A program made the position numbers and the translations under genes. Positions 1-9,826 of a stretch of DNA of 64,000 nt are shown here, piece after piece. Source of the DNA: Serripes groenlandicus (Eukaryota; Mollusca; Bivalvia; Cardiida; Cardiidae); assembly GCA_031761405.1 (NCBI GenBank), contig JASEVX010000001.1:199998356-200062355 (forward strand), read 5' to 3'. The notes under the pieces were generated by a model. That model did no database searches and was not told where the DNA came from. It was given only the letters and a program-made list of their open reading frames with translations. The stretch's first letter is position 1. Each line of letters starts with the position of its first letter.

Positions 1-152
1 AACGAGCAATTTCTCCTTTTGACACAATGTTTTCCACTTTTAGTCATAGCCTCTCCTAGGTTATCTATTCAATTATAGAGATATTCCATTTTTTGACAAT
101 ATATGTTCAAAGTCGTCTGCTGCAGAATTGTCGTATAAAGGAAAGGGTTTAG
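1..152. mobile_element. Family A MITE, right arm
   Basis: Runs from the central hairpin (gagcaatttctcc) to gtcgtctgctgcag and ends ggaaagggttta. The left arm is outside the window. Confidence 0.85.
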
Positions 153-401
153 CAACACAACTTAGTATTTTAATGATAACAAATGGAGATCTATATGCTA
201 TATATAGGCCATGGTAGAGATTTTACAAAATGTCACACATGTAGTATCGTAGCAAAATGACAGATTCTGAATCTACAAACTTGTATTTACAATATAATAT
301 TAAAGGAATGGCATACACATAAGGCTAAAGCAATCAAGGTATCAGCCAATCATATGATCACTCATGCATTTACATGAATGTGAACCTCAAGTGAACAGGC
401 C

Positions 402-619
402 TTAACTGTTTCCCACCTGCCGACGCATTTTGACGCAATAGCAGCAGACGACTTTTGAAAACATTGTGGCCAAAGGTGAAATTGCTCACGATGCTTTGGC
501 CACAATGTTTTCAACATTATTTAACAATTAAGCTATCTTTTATGGAGATTTTTCAGGTTTTTGTCACGATGTTTTCAAAGTCGTCTGCTGCAGATGTGTT
601 GTATGTGGGAAAGGGCTAA
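402..619. mobile_element. Family A MITE, full length (TTAA-flanked, piggyBac-like)
   Basis: Family A is a palindromic element of about 230 bp. Its ends are TTAA-CCCTTTCCC and GGGAAAGGG-TTAA, with subterminal CTGCAGCAGACGAC inverted repeats and a central hairpin GAAATTGCTC-GAGCAATTTC. TTAA target duplication and CCC termini are typical of piggyBac-superfamily elements. None of the copies in the window encodes a transposase. In this copy the ends are ttaactgtttccc and gggaaagggctaa. Confidence 0.85.
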
Positions 620-845
620 CCCTTTTCCTCATACGACAATTCTGTAGCAGACGACTTTGAACATATTTTGTCAAAAGATAGAAAATCTCTTTAATTGAAT
701 GGATAACCTATGACTAAAAGTAGAAAACATTGTGTCAAAAGGAGAAATTGCTTGTTTTGAGCAATTTCTTCTTTTGTCACTATGTTTTCAAATAGCCGTC
801 TGCTGCAAAGGCATCAGAAAGCGTCTATATGAGGGAAAAGGTTAA
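616..845. mobile_element. Family A MITE, full length, abutting the previous copy
   Basis: It starts at ctaacccttttcc and shares the four bases 616-619 with the preceding copy, in the opposite orientation. It ends gggaaaaggttaa. Confidence 0.85.
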
Positions 846-1077
846 GGTGTGACCAAAAATCAATCAGTAAAGACCAGGTCTATTCCCTATCTTCACTTGC
901 TCCAGTTTGCATTTGTCAATATTGTACCTGCCAGCGATCAGCTATGTGTAATTAAAATACATTCTACAGTAATATATGAGCCAATATCAAATTTCGCCCG
1001 AAAAGCTGTCCTTGGCATTTTTCTCAAAAACTGCAATATATTCGGTGGGCCTCTAGTTTTTGGCCTGTCTTGTCGCA

Positions 1078-1985
1078 CTAAAAAAACTTTAACCTTGACC
1101 ACTTCATTTGAACCATAACAGGTACGGCTACCATATTTCACATGTGTATTCCTTGTGACATGACCTTTCTGTCAGTTCCAAAATTTTTGACCTTGACCTT
1201 GGACCTAGATGTTGCCATTCTCGAAAAAAACTTTAACCTTGGCCATTACTTTTGAACAATAACAGGTACGGCTACCATATTTCACATGTGTATTCCTTGT
1301 GACATGACCTTTCTGTCAGTACCAACATTTTTGACTTTGCGACCTTGACCTTTGACCTAGATGTTGCCATTCTCAAAAAAAACTTTAACCTTGGCCATTA
1401 CTTTTGAATCATAAACGGTACGGCTACCATATTTCACATGTGTATTCCTTGTGATATGACCTTTCTGTCAGTACCAACATTTTTGACCTTGCGACCTTGA
1501 CCTTTGACCTAGATGTTGCCATTCTCGAAAAAAACTTGAACCTTGGCCATTACTTTTGAACCATAACAGGTACGGCTACCATATTTCACATGTGTATTCC
1601 TTGTGACATGACCTTTCTGTCAGTACCAACATTTTTGACCTTGAGACCTTGACCTTTGACCTAGATGTTGCCATTCTCAAAAAAATGTTTAACCTTCACC
1701 ACTACTTTTGAACCATAACAGGTAAGGCCACCATATTTCACATGTGTATACCTTGTGACATGACCTTTCTGTCAGTACCAAAAATTGTTACCTTGCGACC
1801 TTGACCTTTGACTTTCATGTTGCCATTCTCAATAAAAACTTTAACCTTGACGACTTCTTTTGAACCATAACAGGTATGGCTACCATATTTCACATGTGTA
1901 TTCCTTGTGACATGACCTTTTTGTCAGTACCAACATTTTTGACCTGGCGACCTTGACCTTTGACCTAGATGTTGCCATTCGGGGG
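1078..1985. repeat. 152 bp tandem repeat, six units
   Basis: The anchor ggtacggctacc recurs at 1121, 1265, 1417, 1569, 1721 (variant) and 1873 (variant), so the period is 144 then 152. Each unit includes a run of GACCTTGACCTTTGACCT. The array is inside an intron of DDX55. Related GGTCAAAG-containing sequence reappears near 30850. Confidence 0.9.
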
Positions 1986-2280
1986 CATCAGTGTTTCACA
2001 AACACATCTTGTTTAAAAACTTAAACAGGAATATGTCATTAGCATTTAGTTTTACAAAATAAACAAGCTTTCCTAATCATGTAGAGAAAAAATATGCATT
2101 TGACCTGTTGTAATACCAAAAAATGTGTGTTTTTGCTTGTCCCCAAATTGAAATTTTGCATTCAAAACTTTATTATTAAATGTATGAACTAGTCTGAGGT
2201 AAACAGCTATTTATCACATAATATATATTCTACACTGCACAAACAGTTAGTCAGCAAAATACCCGCTTTACTCTACACAG

Positions 2281-2435
2281 GTGTGGAAGAACGGCTCGAA
2301 GTGGACATGTGGGCAGTGCCTTAGTGTTTCTACACCCGCAGGAAGACAGTTTTGTAGACTTTATTTTAATTAACCAGAAATGTCCGCTACATGAGATGGA
2401 AAAGTTACAAGTGGAGCAGAATTATCTACCAGAAG
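2281..2435 (+). CDS. DDX55: DDX55 exon carrying helicase motif VI
   Basis: The acceptor reads ctctacacag before 2281 and the donor is gttaga from 2436. The first base completes a codon (phase 2), followed by 51 codons starting CGRTARSGHVGSALVFL. This is motif VI of DEAD-box helicases, which contacts ATP and couples hydrolysis to RNA binding. The later stretch INQKCPLHEM is typical of the DDX55 subfamily rather than other DEAD-box proteins. The exon leaves one base (G) for the next codon. It is too short to stand out as an open reading frame on its own. Confidence 0.9.
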
Positions 2436-5400
2436 GTTAGAGTTTCCTTAACCCTTTCCCCCATACAGGGGTTTCATTTTGTTTAAGAGTAGCAGGATAA
2501 TAATTGAAAGTAGACGGGAGTCGGTGGATCTTGCCCTAAGTAGGGGTAAAAGAAAATCTGTTTAAAGTAGACGGGTAAAGGGGGCTTTAGTATATGGGTC
2601 ATTTTGAAATCTACTGCCCAGTTAGACACTTTCTGATGCCTCTGAAGCAGACAGCTTTTTAAAAACATGGCGAGAAAAAGAAGAAATTGCTCAAAATGAG
2701 CAATTTCTCCTTCATTCACCATGTTTTCAACTCTATTCAAATATTTTTCTTTCATTAACCCTTTCCCTCATATAGACGCTTTCTGATGCCTCTGCAGCAG
2801 ACGGCGTTTTGAAAACATAGTGACAAAAGAAGAAATTGCACAAAACGTGCAATTTCTCCTTTTGCCACAATGTTTTCCATTTTTTGTCATAGGTTATCCA
2901 TTCAATTATGGAGATTTTCTATGTTTTGACAAAATAGGTTCAAAGTCGTCTGCTGCAGAATTGTCGTATGAGGGAAAGGGTTAAAGGGATTTTCTGTGCT
3001 TTTGTCTAAGTCGTCTGCTGCAGATTTGTTGTATGCGGGAAAGGGTTAACGTTGTTTACACCTTTTCTATCACCTGACCTGACAGCAGACATTTTTTGAC
3101 TAATTTCTCATTTTGCCACACTGTTATCGGCTTGCAAAAAGCTATAGACTTATTATTATATTTTTGCAAATTTGTTTTCAAAAGCGTCTGCTGCAATTTT
3201 TGTTGAATGTGGGAAAGGGTAAAGAGAAAAAAGCATTTGGAGCAGGATTATCTACTGTGAGTTTCATAAACCTTGTTTACGCTTTTTTGTGTCACCTACG
3301 TTGATATTGTTTTAAGTAATTCGTCCCCTTTTCACAATGTCTTCAAAAGTTCTACTCTTCAAAGGTGTTGGGGAGCAAGATGTTAACACTGATAATCTTC
3401 TGGATAGGTTTAGCCAACTTGTCCATTAGTCATAAAATGCGAAAGTGTTTCATTACATTTCATGTACCCACTGGATTAATTTGAATGTAATGGATGAACC
3501 ACATTTTTCTTATAATATGCATAGATGGTTTTAACCTTTTCTCACATACGAGGCTTGCTGACGCCTCTGCAGTAGACATCCTTTCTAAACTTTGTGGCAA
3601 AAGGAGATATTACTCATAATTTCTGCTTTTGCGACAATGTTTTCATAAGTCGTGTGCTGCAGAGGTGTCAGATAGTATCTGTATATGGGAAAGGTTTAAA
3701 TAGATCTCAGATGATCCGGAGCTACAGATAAGCAGCATATTTGCATAAATACCCAATTAAAAATTGCAAAAACCCAATAAAAATTAAACTTACGCATACA
3801 TAAAAGCATACAACAATCCGGTTACGCAAAACTTTTTTTCGGCCTGCGTATGCGACATAAGGTTGAAATGATACTAGAAACTGGAAATAGATTTCGCTCA
3901 GAGGGGGATAGCTCTTATTGATCAAATTGTGGGATAACGAAATATGTATCAGTCGAGAGATTGGTTCGCAATCTGATCCCTTAATTAATCCAATTTCAGT
4001 TCAGACGATGGCGCTGAATGACAGGGCTGTGTTTGACAAGGGCATGAGAGCGTTTGTTAGTTTCATCATGTCCTACTCCAAACACGACTGTTATATGATA
4101 TTTTCAATGAAGAAGTTGGACTTCGGAAGGCTGGCCACCGGCTTTGGGCTGCTGAAGATGCCAAGGATGCCCGAGTTGAAAAACAGGACGGTTGAAAACT
4201 TTGTCGAGATCCCTGTGGATACGGATGAGATTAAATATAGGTTTGTGTACTTTTAAGTTTAACCCTTTCCCACATAAAGCAAATCTGCAGCAGACGACTT
4301 TTGATAACATCTTGGCAAAAATAGGTAGTATCTATGTAAATAAAAGGAGAAGTATCGAATTAACCCTTTCCCTCATATAGACGCTTTCTGACACCTCTGC
4401 AGCAGACGGCATTTTGAAAACATGGCGACAAAAGAAGAAATTGCTCAAAAAACAGGCAATTTCTTCTTTTGCCACAATGTTTTCCACTTTTAGTCGTCTA
4501 CTGCAGAATTGTTGTATGAGGGAAAGAGTTAAGTTGAAAATGTTGAGGTAAAATATAAGCTGTTTTTAAAAGTCGTCTGTTGCAGAGTCATTAGAATGTG
4601 TCAACATGACGTAAAGCCGTAATACATCTTGAATTATTTACCAGATATATATAATGTCATGTCGTTGTTAGATTGTCTGCCTTGGGAACGTTAGTTGTTA
4701 GATTGTCTGCTTTGGGAACGTGAGTTGTTAGATTGTCTGGATTGGAAGCGTGAGTTGTTAGATTGTCTGGATTGGAAGCGCGAGTTGTTAGATTGTCTGC
4801 TTTGGGAACGTGAGTTGTAAGATTGTCTACCTTGGGAACGTGAGTTGTTAGATTGTCTGGATTGGAAGCGCGAGTTGTTAGATTGTCTGCTTTGGGAACG
4901 TGAGTTGTAAGATTGTCTACCTTGGGAGCGCGAGTTGTTAGATTGTCTGCTTTGGGAACGTGAGTTGTAAGATTGTCTACCTTGGGAGCATGAGTTGTTA
5001 GATTGTCTGCTTTGGGAACGTGAGTTGTAAGATTGTCTACCTTGGGAGCGTGAGTTGTAAGATTGTCTACCTTGGGAACATGAGTTGTTAGATTGTCTAC
5101 CTTGGGAACATGAGTTGTTAGATTGTCTGCCTTGGGAGCATGAGTTGTTAGATTGTCTACCTTGGGAACGTGAGTTGTAAGATTGTCTACCTTGGGAGCG
5201 TGAGTTGTTAGATTGTCTACCTTGGGAGCATGAGTTGGTAGATTGTCTACCTTGGGAGCGTGAGTTGTTAGATTGTCTACCTTGGGAGCGTGAGTTGTTA
5301 GATTGTCTACCTTGGAAGCGTGAGTTGTAAGATTGTCTACCTTGGAAGCGTGAGTTGTTAGATTGTCTACCTTGGGAGCGTGAGTTGTTAGATTGTCTAC

Positions 5401-8400
5401 CTTGGGAACATGAGTTGTTAGATTGTCTACCTTGGGAACGTGAGTTGTTAGATTGTCTGGATTGGAAGCGTGAGTTGTTAGATTGTCTACCTTGGGAGCG
5501 TGAGTTGTTAGATTGTCTGCCTTGGGAGCGTGAGTTGTTAGATTGTCTGCCTTGGGAGCGTGAGTTGTAAGATTGTCTACCTTGGAAGCGTGAGTTGTTA
5601 GATTGTCTACCTTGGGAGCGTGAGTTGTTAGATTGTCTACCTTGGGAACATGAGATGTTAGATTGTCTGGATTGGAAGCGTGAGTTGTTAGATTGTCTAC
5701 CTTGGGAACATGAGTTGTTAGATTGTCTACCTTGGAAGCGTGAGTTGTTAGATTGTCTACCTTGGGAGCGTGAGTTGTTAGATTGTCTACCTTGGGAGCG
5801 TGAGTTGTTAGATTGTCTGCCTTGGGAACGTGAGTTGTTAGATTGTCTACCTTGGAAGCGTGAGTTGTTAGATTGTCTACCTTGGGAACATGAGTTGTTA
5901 GATTGTCTACCTTGGGAGCGTGAGTTGTTAGATTGTCTACCTTGGGAGCGTGAGTTGTTAGATTGTCTGCTTTGGGAGCGTGAGTTGTTAGATTGTCTAC
6001 CTTGGGAGCATGAGTTGTTAGATTGTCTACCTTGGGAACATGAGTTGTTAGATTGTCTGCTTTGGGAACGTGAGTTGTTAGATTGTCTACCTTGGGAACA
6101 TGAGTTGTTAGATTGTCTGCTTTGGGAACGTGAATTGTAAGATTGTCTACCTTGGGAACATGAGTTGTTAGATTGTCTGCTTTGGGAACGTGAGTTGTTA
6201 GATTGTCTACCTTGGGAACATGAGTTGTTAGATTGTCTGCCTTGGAAACGTGAGTTGTTAGATTGTCTGCCTTGGGAGCTTGAGTTGTTAGATTGTCTGC
6301 TTTGGGAACGTGAGTTGTAAGATTGTCTACCTTGGGAACATGAGTTGTTAGATTCTCTGCTTTGGGAACGTGAGTTGTTAGATTGTCTACCTTGGGAACA
6401 TGAGTTGTTAGATTGTCTGCCTTGGGAGCGTGAGTTGTAATTTGTCTGTCTCGGGAGCGTGAGACCAGGGTTTATCTCTGATGACATTAACCCTTTCCCT
6501 CATACGATAATTCTGCAGCAGACAACTTTGAACATATTTTGTCATAAAATAGAAAATCTCTATAATTGAATGGATAACCTATGACTAAAAGTGGAAAACA
6601 TTGTGCCAAAAGGATAAATTGCTTGTTTTGAGCAATTTCGTCTTTTGTCACTATGTTTTCAAAAAGCCGTCTGCTGCAGAGGCGTCAGAAAGCGTCTTTA
6701 TGAGGGAAAGGGTTAAAAGAGGGCAGTTGTGCCTCCCCTCCTAGGAACAAAAATGAGGATAGGGAAAAGGACTAGTTGATTGCATTTTTCTTTGCGATTA
6801 TTCTGGCTGAAAAGGGGGGACAAACGTTTTAAATGTTTACTTTTTCTTTAATGTTTGTTATGTTTTATGGCTTTGACTTGGTTTGTTCAAATTTAATCTT
6901 CCTTTCCTCAAATACTTTAAATTAACAGTTCCTTACCAACATACACCAAATCTCCTGCAGCACGACTTTGCAAACACCTATGCAAAAGTATTGAAAATCT
7001 CTATAAATAAATATATGATCATTAAAAAGAGTTAAATTGTGGCAAAAGAACTTGCTCATTATTATACCCTCTTCGAGGAATAGTTGGTATATAGGAGTCA
7101 CTGTGTCGGGCTGTCGGTCGGAAGCTATATTTTGTCTGGCCTATTTCTTACAAACCACAAGTTGGAATTCAAATAAATTTTACATGAAGCTTCTATACCA
7201 AGAAGAGATGTGCATATCCTAAAGGGGTTACAATTGCATGTTATTTTACCGAGTTATGGGCCTTTTACTTATTAAGTTATGGTGTAGGTCAAGGTGCTGT
7301 TTTTGGGGTATTTATCATCTTCAGTGATACATGTAGTTCTAGTTGACATTGTTACAAATGCTGTTGATCATATGAGTCAAGATACATGTTCCCATTTCAG
7401 AGACAAAAATAAAGAGAAGCTAAGGCAAAAACGATTTGAGGAAGGAGAGGATGGAGAAGATGGCAGCAAAAGTAAAAAGTTAAGGAGACCTCCAAGATCT
7501 AAAGCATGGACCAATAGAGAAGACTGGAAAAAGAGGAAAAATGAAGGAAAGGCGCACAAGAATGGAACTAAAACTAGTGAAAATGAAAAAATATCTGAGG
7601 AGGACTTAGATGGTTTAAATGACGATTTTAGAATGATTAAAAAACTCAAGAAGAATAAGGTATGTCTGATGTCAAAACCTTAGTTAAATCTTATTGATTG
7701 TATTGTATCTACAGGAGAGATTGTATCTACAGGAGAGATTGTATCTACAGGAGACAACTTGTGTAACTATTGTGGGACATGGAGAAATTGCTCATAATGG
7801 GCAGTTTCCCATTTTGCCACATTGTTTAACCAATCATCCTTTCATTTAACCCTTTCCTACCTGCAGACGCATTTTGACACAATAGCAGCAGATGTCTTTT
7901 GATAACATTGTGGCCAGAGGTGAGATTGCTCATGATGAGCAATTTCTCCTTTGGCCACAATGTTTTCAACTTTATTTAACAATTAAGCTATCTTTTATGG
8001 AGATTTTTCAGGTTTTTGTCACTATGTTTTCATAGTCGTCTGCAGCAGATTTTTTGTATGTGGGAAAGGGTTAAAGAGATTTTTCCTGTTATTGCCTAAA
8101 TAATTTTGATGTGTTTGCATAGACGAGTAATTTACATTTTTGGCAAAATGTTTTTCTACTCTATTCAATTATTATACTTTCTTTTATAGAGACATACAAT
8201 ATCTTTGCCTTGATAATTTCAAAGTCGACATCTGCAGATTTGTTGAATGTGGGTATAGGTTCAACAACATTTAATATGTCTAGATTTCCCATTGTAATAA
8301 CTGCGATGGCATGTGAAGAGCTTGAGATAAGGGACGTACATGTATTTATAATTCTGGAAATCTTTATTCTACCTCGCGAACTTACTGCTATAGGTATTCA

Positions 8401-9334
8401 GAGCTCTAGATAAGGAGCGTTTTTCATGCTATAAAAATCCTGTTTGAACTCCCAAACCTATGTTGTGGGTACTCAAAAGAATCGTCTCAGTGAGACGATT
8501 CTTTTGAGTACCCACAACATAGGTTTTAATGAGTGCTGACATAGATATCATGGAAGAAAGACCTATTTACTTCTCCTTATAAAGTCCTCAAGACCGTACT
8601 CAACATAATCTCATTGAGATGATTCCTTTCTGTTTCCTCAATCAGAGCTCAAGATAAGAAGAGTATTGCACATGTTGTGGGTACTCAAACTAATCATTTA
8701 GTTGAGTCATAAGAGGGATTAAGATGGACAAAGCAGAGGACTAGATAAGCGGAGTAAACTTGTATTTTTCCCTCAATATCTCTCTCATAACTCAACCAAA
8801 CTCTATGTTGTGGGTACGCAAAAGAATTGTCTGACTAAGACGATTGTTTTGAGTAACCCACAACATAGGGTTTGAGTGTCAAATAAGGATTTGAGAACAT
8901 GAAAAACGTCCCCTATCTGGAGCTCTGGAAAAGATCAGTTTACTCCTTATCTAGTCCTCTACTCAATATTAGGTTAATTTAGTAAAATTATACGAGGAAT
9001 ATTGTGAGAGAAACATCTGTTTACCCCACCATATCTAAGCTTAGGTCGCCTTGGTGGTTGTAGTGATAGAGCATCCACCTAGGGTGCGGGAGGTCGCGGG
9101 TTCGATTCTCTGTCAGGGTTGCTGGGAAAGTATTAGGAACTGACTGGCTGGTGTCAGAATAGTACTGGTAACTTACCCAGGAAATGCTGGGATATAACTA
9201 TAAAATTGTTGAAAATAGTGTTAGTCAGCAATCAATCAATCAATCAATCCACATTGTACTTATATCTATTCCTTGTTTTTCAGATGTCCCAGGAACAGTT
9301 TGATAAAGAGTTTTTGGAAGATGAGGGGGTGTGA
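2281..9334 (+). CDS. DDX55: DDX55-like ATP-dependent RNA helicase, C-terminal part (four exons, 5' end outside window)
   Basis: The joined coding sequence is 2281-2435, 4000-4240, 7401-7659 and 9284-9334. It gives 234 C-terminal residues; I recall the animal protein as about 600. It opens inside helicase motif VI (CGRTARSG, the arginine-finger motif). Next comes the DUF4217 C-terminal extension, including DRAVFDKGMRAFVSF and LLKMPRMPEL, then a lysine-rich tail. Every splice junction keeps frame: phase 2 into the first exon, then 1, 2 and 0. DDX55 and yeast Spb4 are nucleolar DEAD-box helicases of large ribosomal subunit assembly; that role is family knowledge. The ATP-binding motifs (Q, I, II) must lie upstream of the window. 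Introns of 1.6, 3.2 and 1.6 kb consist mostly of repeats. Confidence 0.93.
2450..2758. mobile_element. Family A copy with a foreign centre
   Basis: It begins ttaaccctttcccccatac and resumes family A sequence at about 2625 (tttctgatgcctctgaagca). The stretch in between (agtagacggg repeats) is not family A. It may be a deletion and insertion product. Confidence 0.55.
2755..2984. mobile_element. Family A MITE, full length
   Basis: Both TTAA ends are intact (2755-2758 and 2981-2984). It is closely similar to the copy at 28219. It sits in a DDX55 intron. Confidence 0.92.
2981..3225. mobile_element. Family A right-arm fragments in tandem
   Basis: Two right arms follow the full copy: one ending gggaaagggttaa at 3049 and a more diverged one ending gtgggaaagggtaaa at about 3223. 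Confidence 0.65.
3531..3699. mobile_element. Family A MITE, internally deleted
   Basis: Ends ttttaaccttttctcacata and gggaaaggtttaaa with a shortened middle. Confidence 0.75.
4000..4240 (+). CDS. DDX55: DDX55 exon carrying the DUF4217 domain
   Basis: The acceptor is ccaatttcag, ending at 3999, and the donor gtttgt starts at 4241. The exon takes the G left by the previous exon to make a valine codon, runs 79 codons, and leaves AG. It encodes MALNDRAVFDKGMRAFVSF and then KLDFGRLATGFGLLKMPRM, the conserved core of DUF4217 that follows the second RecA domain in the DDX55/Spb4 group. The open frame extends past both splice sites by chance. A family A MITE begins 18 bases after the donor. Confidence 0.92.
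4259..4532. mobile_element. Two family A copies sharing a TTAA
   Basis: A partial copy, 4259-4363, ends at the TTAA that begins a copy at 4360-4532. The second lacks most of the right arm. Confidence 0.8.
4664..6463. repeat. 30 bp minisatellite, about 60 units
   Basis: Units vary around gttgttagattgtctgcctt plus gggaacgtga, in exact 30 bp register for 1.8 kb. Variant types (gggagcg, gggaaca, ggattggaagcg) recur in blocks, showing local unit spread. Because 30 is a multiple of three, long frames stay open on both strands, including one of 598 codons on the minus strand rich in Ser, Asn, Gln and Arg. It sits within a DDX55 intron, so I regard it as non-coding. Confidence 0.93.
6487..6716. mobile_element. 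Family A MITE, full length
   Basis: Both TTAA ends are intact. It begins 24 bases after the 30 bp minisatellite stops. Confidence 0.92.
7401..7659 (+). CDS. DDX55: DDX55 exon encoding the basic, acidic-patched tail
   Basis: The acceptor is cccatttcag, ending at 7400, and the donor gtatgt starts at 7660. The first base completes the arginine codon split after 4240. The 86 codons that follow encode DKNKEKLRQKRFEEG, an acidic EEGEDGEDG patch, basic KKLRRPPRSKAW and WKKRKNEGKAHKN, and finally DDFRMIKKLKKNK. Lysine-rich tails of this type carry nuclear and nucleolar targeting in the family. The exon ends in phase 0. Confidence 0.9.
7700..7757. repeat. Short tandem repeat, three units of about 21 bp
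   Basis: The phrase gtatctacaggagagatt is repeated about three times in the last DDX55 intron, about 40 bases after the donor. Confidence 0.7.
7846..8074. mobile_element. Family A MITE, full length, with trailing diverged arm
   Basis: TTAA is present at both ends. A second, degraded right arm continues to about 8255. Confidence 0.9.
8398..8940. mobile_element. Family D hairpin elements, three in a row
   Basis: Three hairpin-bearing units are separated by ctagataag / gagctc motifs. The first (8454-8526) is a near-perfect palindrome with 36-base arms around one base: aaacctatgttgtgggtact, then caaaagaatcgtctca. The second is degenerate (near 8670) and the third is at 8802-8870. All lie in the last DDX55 intron. 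Confidence 0.8.
9045..9251 (+). mobile_element. tRNA-derived SINE with (AATC)n tail
   Basis: A tRNA-like head (ttggtggttgtagtgatag for box A, cgggttcgattct for box B) is followed by a body with gctggtgtcagaatagtact and acttacccaggaaatg, then (aatc)5. It is in the last DDX55 intron, 33 bases before the acceptor. Confidence 0.88.
9284..9334 (+). CDS. DDX55: DDX55 terminal coding exon
   Basis: The acceptor ccttgtttttcag ends at 9283. Sixteen codons, MSQEQFDKEFLEDEGV, are followed by TGA at 9332-9334. The join KKLKKNK-MSQEQFDKEF matches the pattern LKKLKKGK-hydrophilic-EEFEK that I recall at the end of vertebrate DDX55. The exon is too short to be found by length alone. A SINE tail ends 33 bases before the exon. 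Confidence 0.88.
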   Translation: MSQEQFDKEFLEDEGV

Positions 9335-9366
9335 ATTATTTGATTTTTGAATTTGTATGTTTTGTA

Positions 9367-9372
9367 AATAAA
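9367..9372 (+). terminator. Polyadenylation signal of the DDX55-like gene
   Basis: AATAAA lies 33 bases after the DDX55 stop codon and is followed by T- and GT-rich sequence. That would make a very short 3' UTR. No competing AATAAA is seen closer to the stop. Confidence 0.65.
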
Positions 9373-9465
9373 CGTTACATTGGAATGTTTGTACTATAGG
9401 ACTCTGTTTTACGTACATCTCTTGTTCGTGTTATAAGACTTTTGGATAACTTGAATAACTAAGGC

Positions 9466-9525
9466 AAATAATGCTGATTTTTAGGTGAGACAGCTCGTTA
9501 CGAGCTCACTGACCCATTTTTACAG
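9466..9525. mobile_element. Family F fragment
   Basis: gctgatttttaggtgagaca followed by gctcgttacgagctcactga matches the centre of family F. Confidence 0.6.
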
Positions 9526-9826
9526 AGGATATATGTAGCCAAGTTCAGAGACAACAATAAGCACACACCATGCATGCTTGTTTTGTTCTGTAAACCTGAA
9601 TACATCCCTGCTATTACATTTTCACGTTTTTTCAGTAAATCTGAATACATCCCTGCTATTACATGTTCACTTTTGTCTGCTTTGAAATATTTGAAGAAAT
9701 CTGTATTGTGTGGGGAGGATTGCTTTCTTTCTTATCGTAAATGCGACTCGACAATTGCTGTAATGAGCCCAGTTTTACCTATCTTCAAATATATCATCCA
9801 AAATATACGAAAATAGCCTTTCGGAA

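Noticed and set aside
5355..6140. Plus-strand frames with LDCLPWEREL repeats
   Set aside because: Same minisatellite in another frame.
4691..6487. 598-codon minus-strand frame with decapeptide repeats
   Set aside because: It is the complement of the 30 bp intronic minisatellite. The unit length is a multiple of three, so openness is expected, and no non-repeat domain is present.
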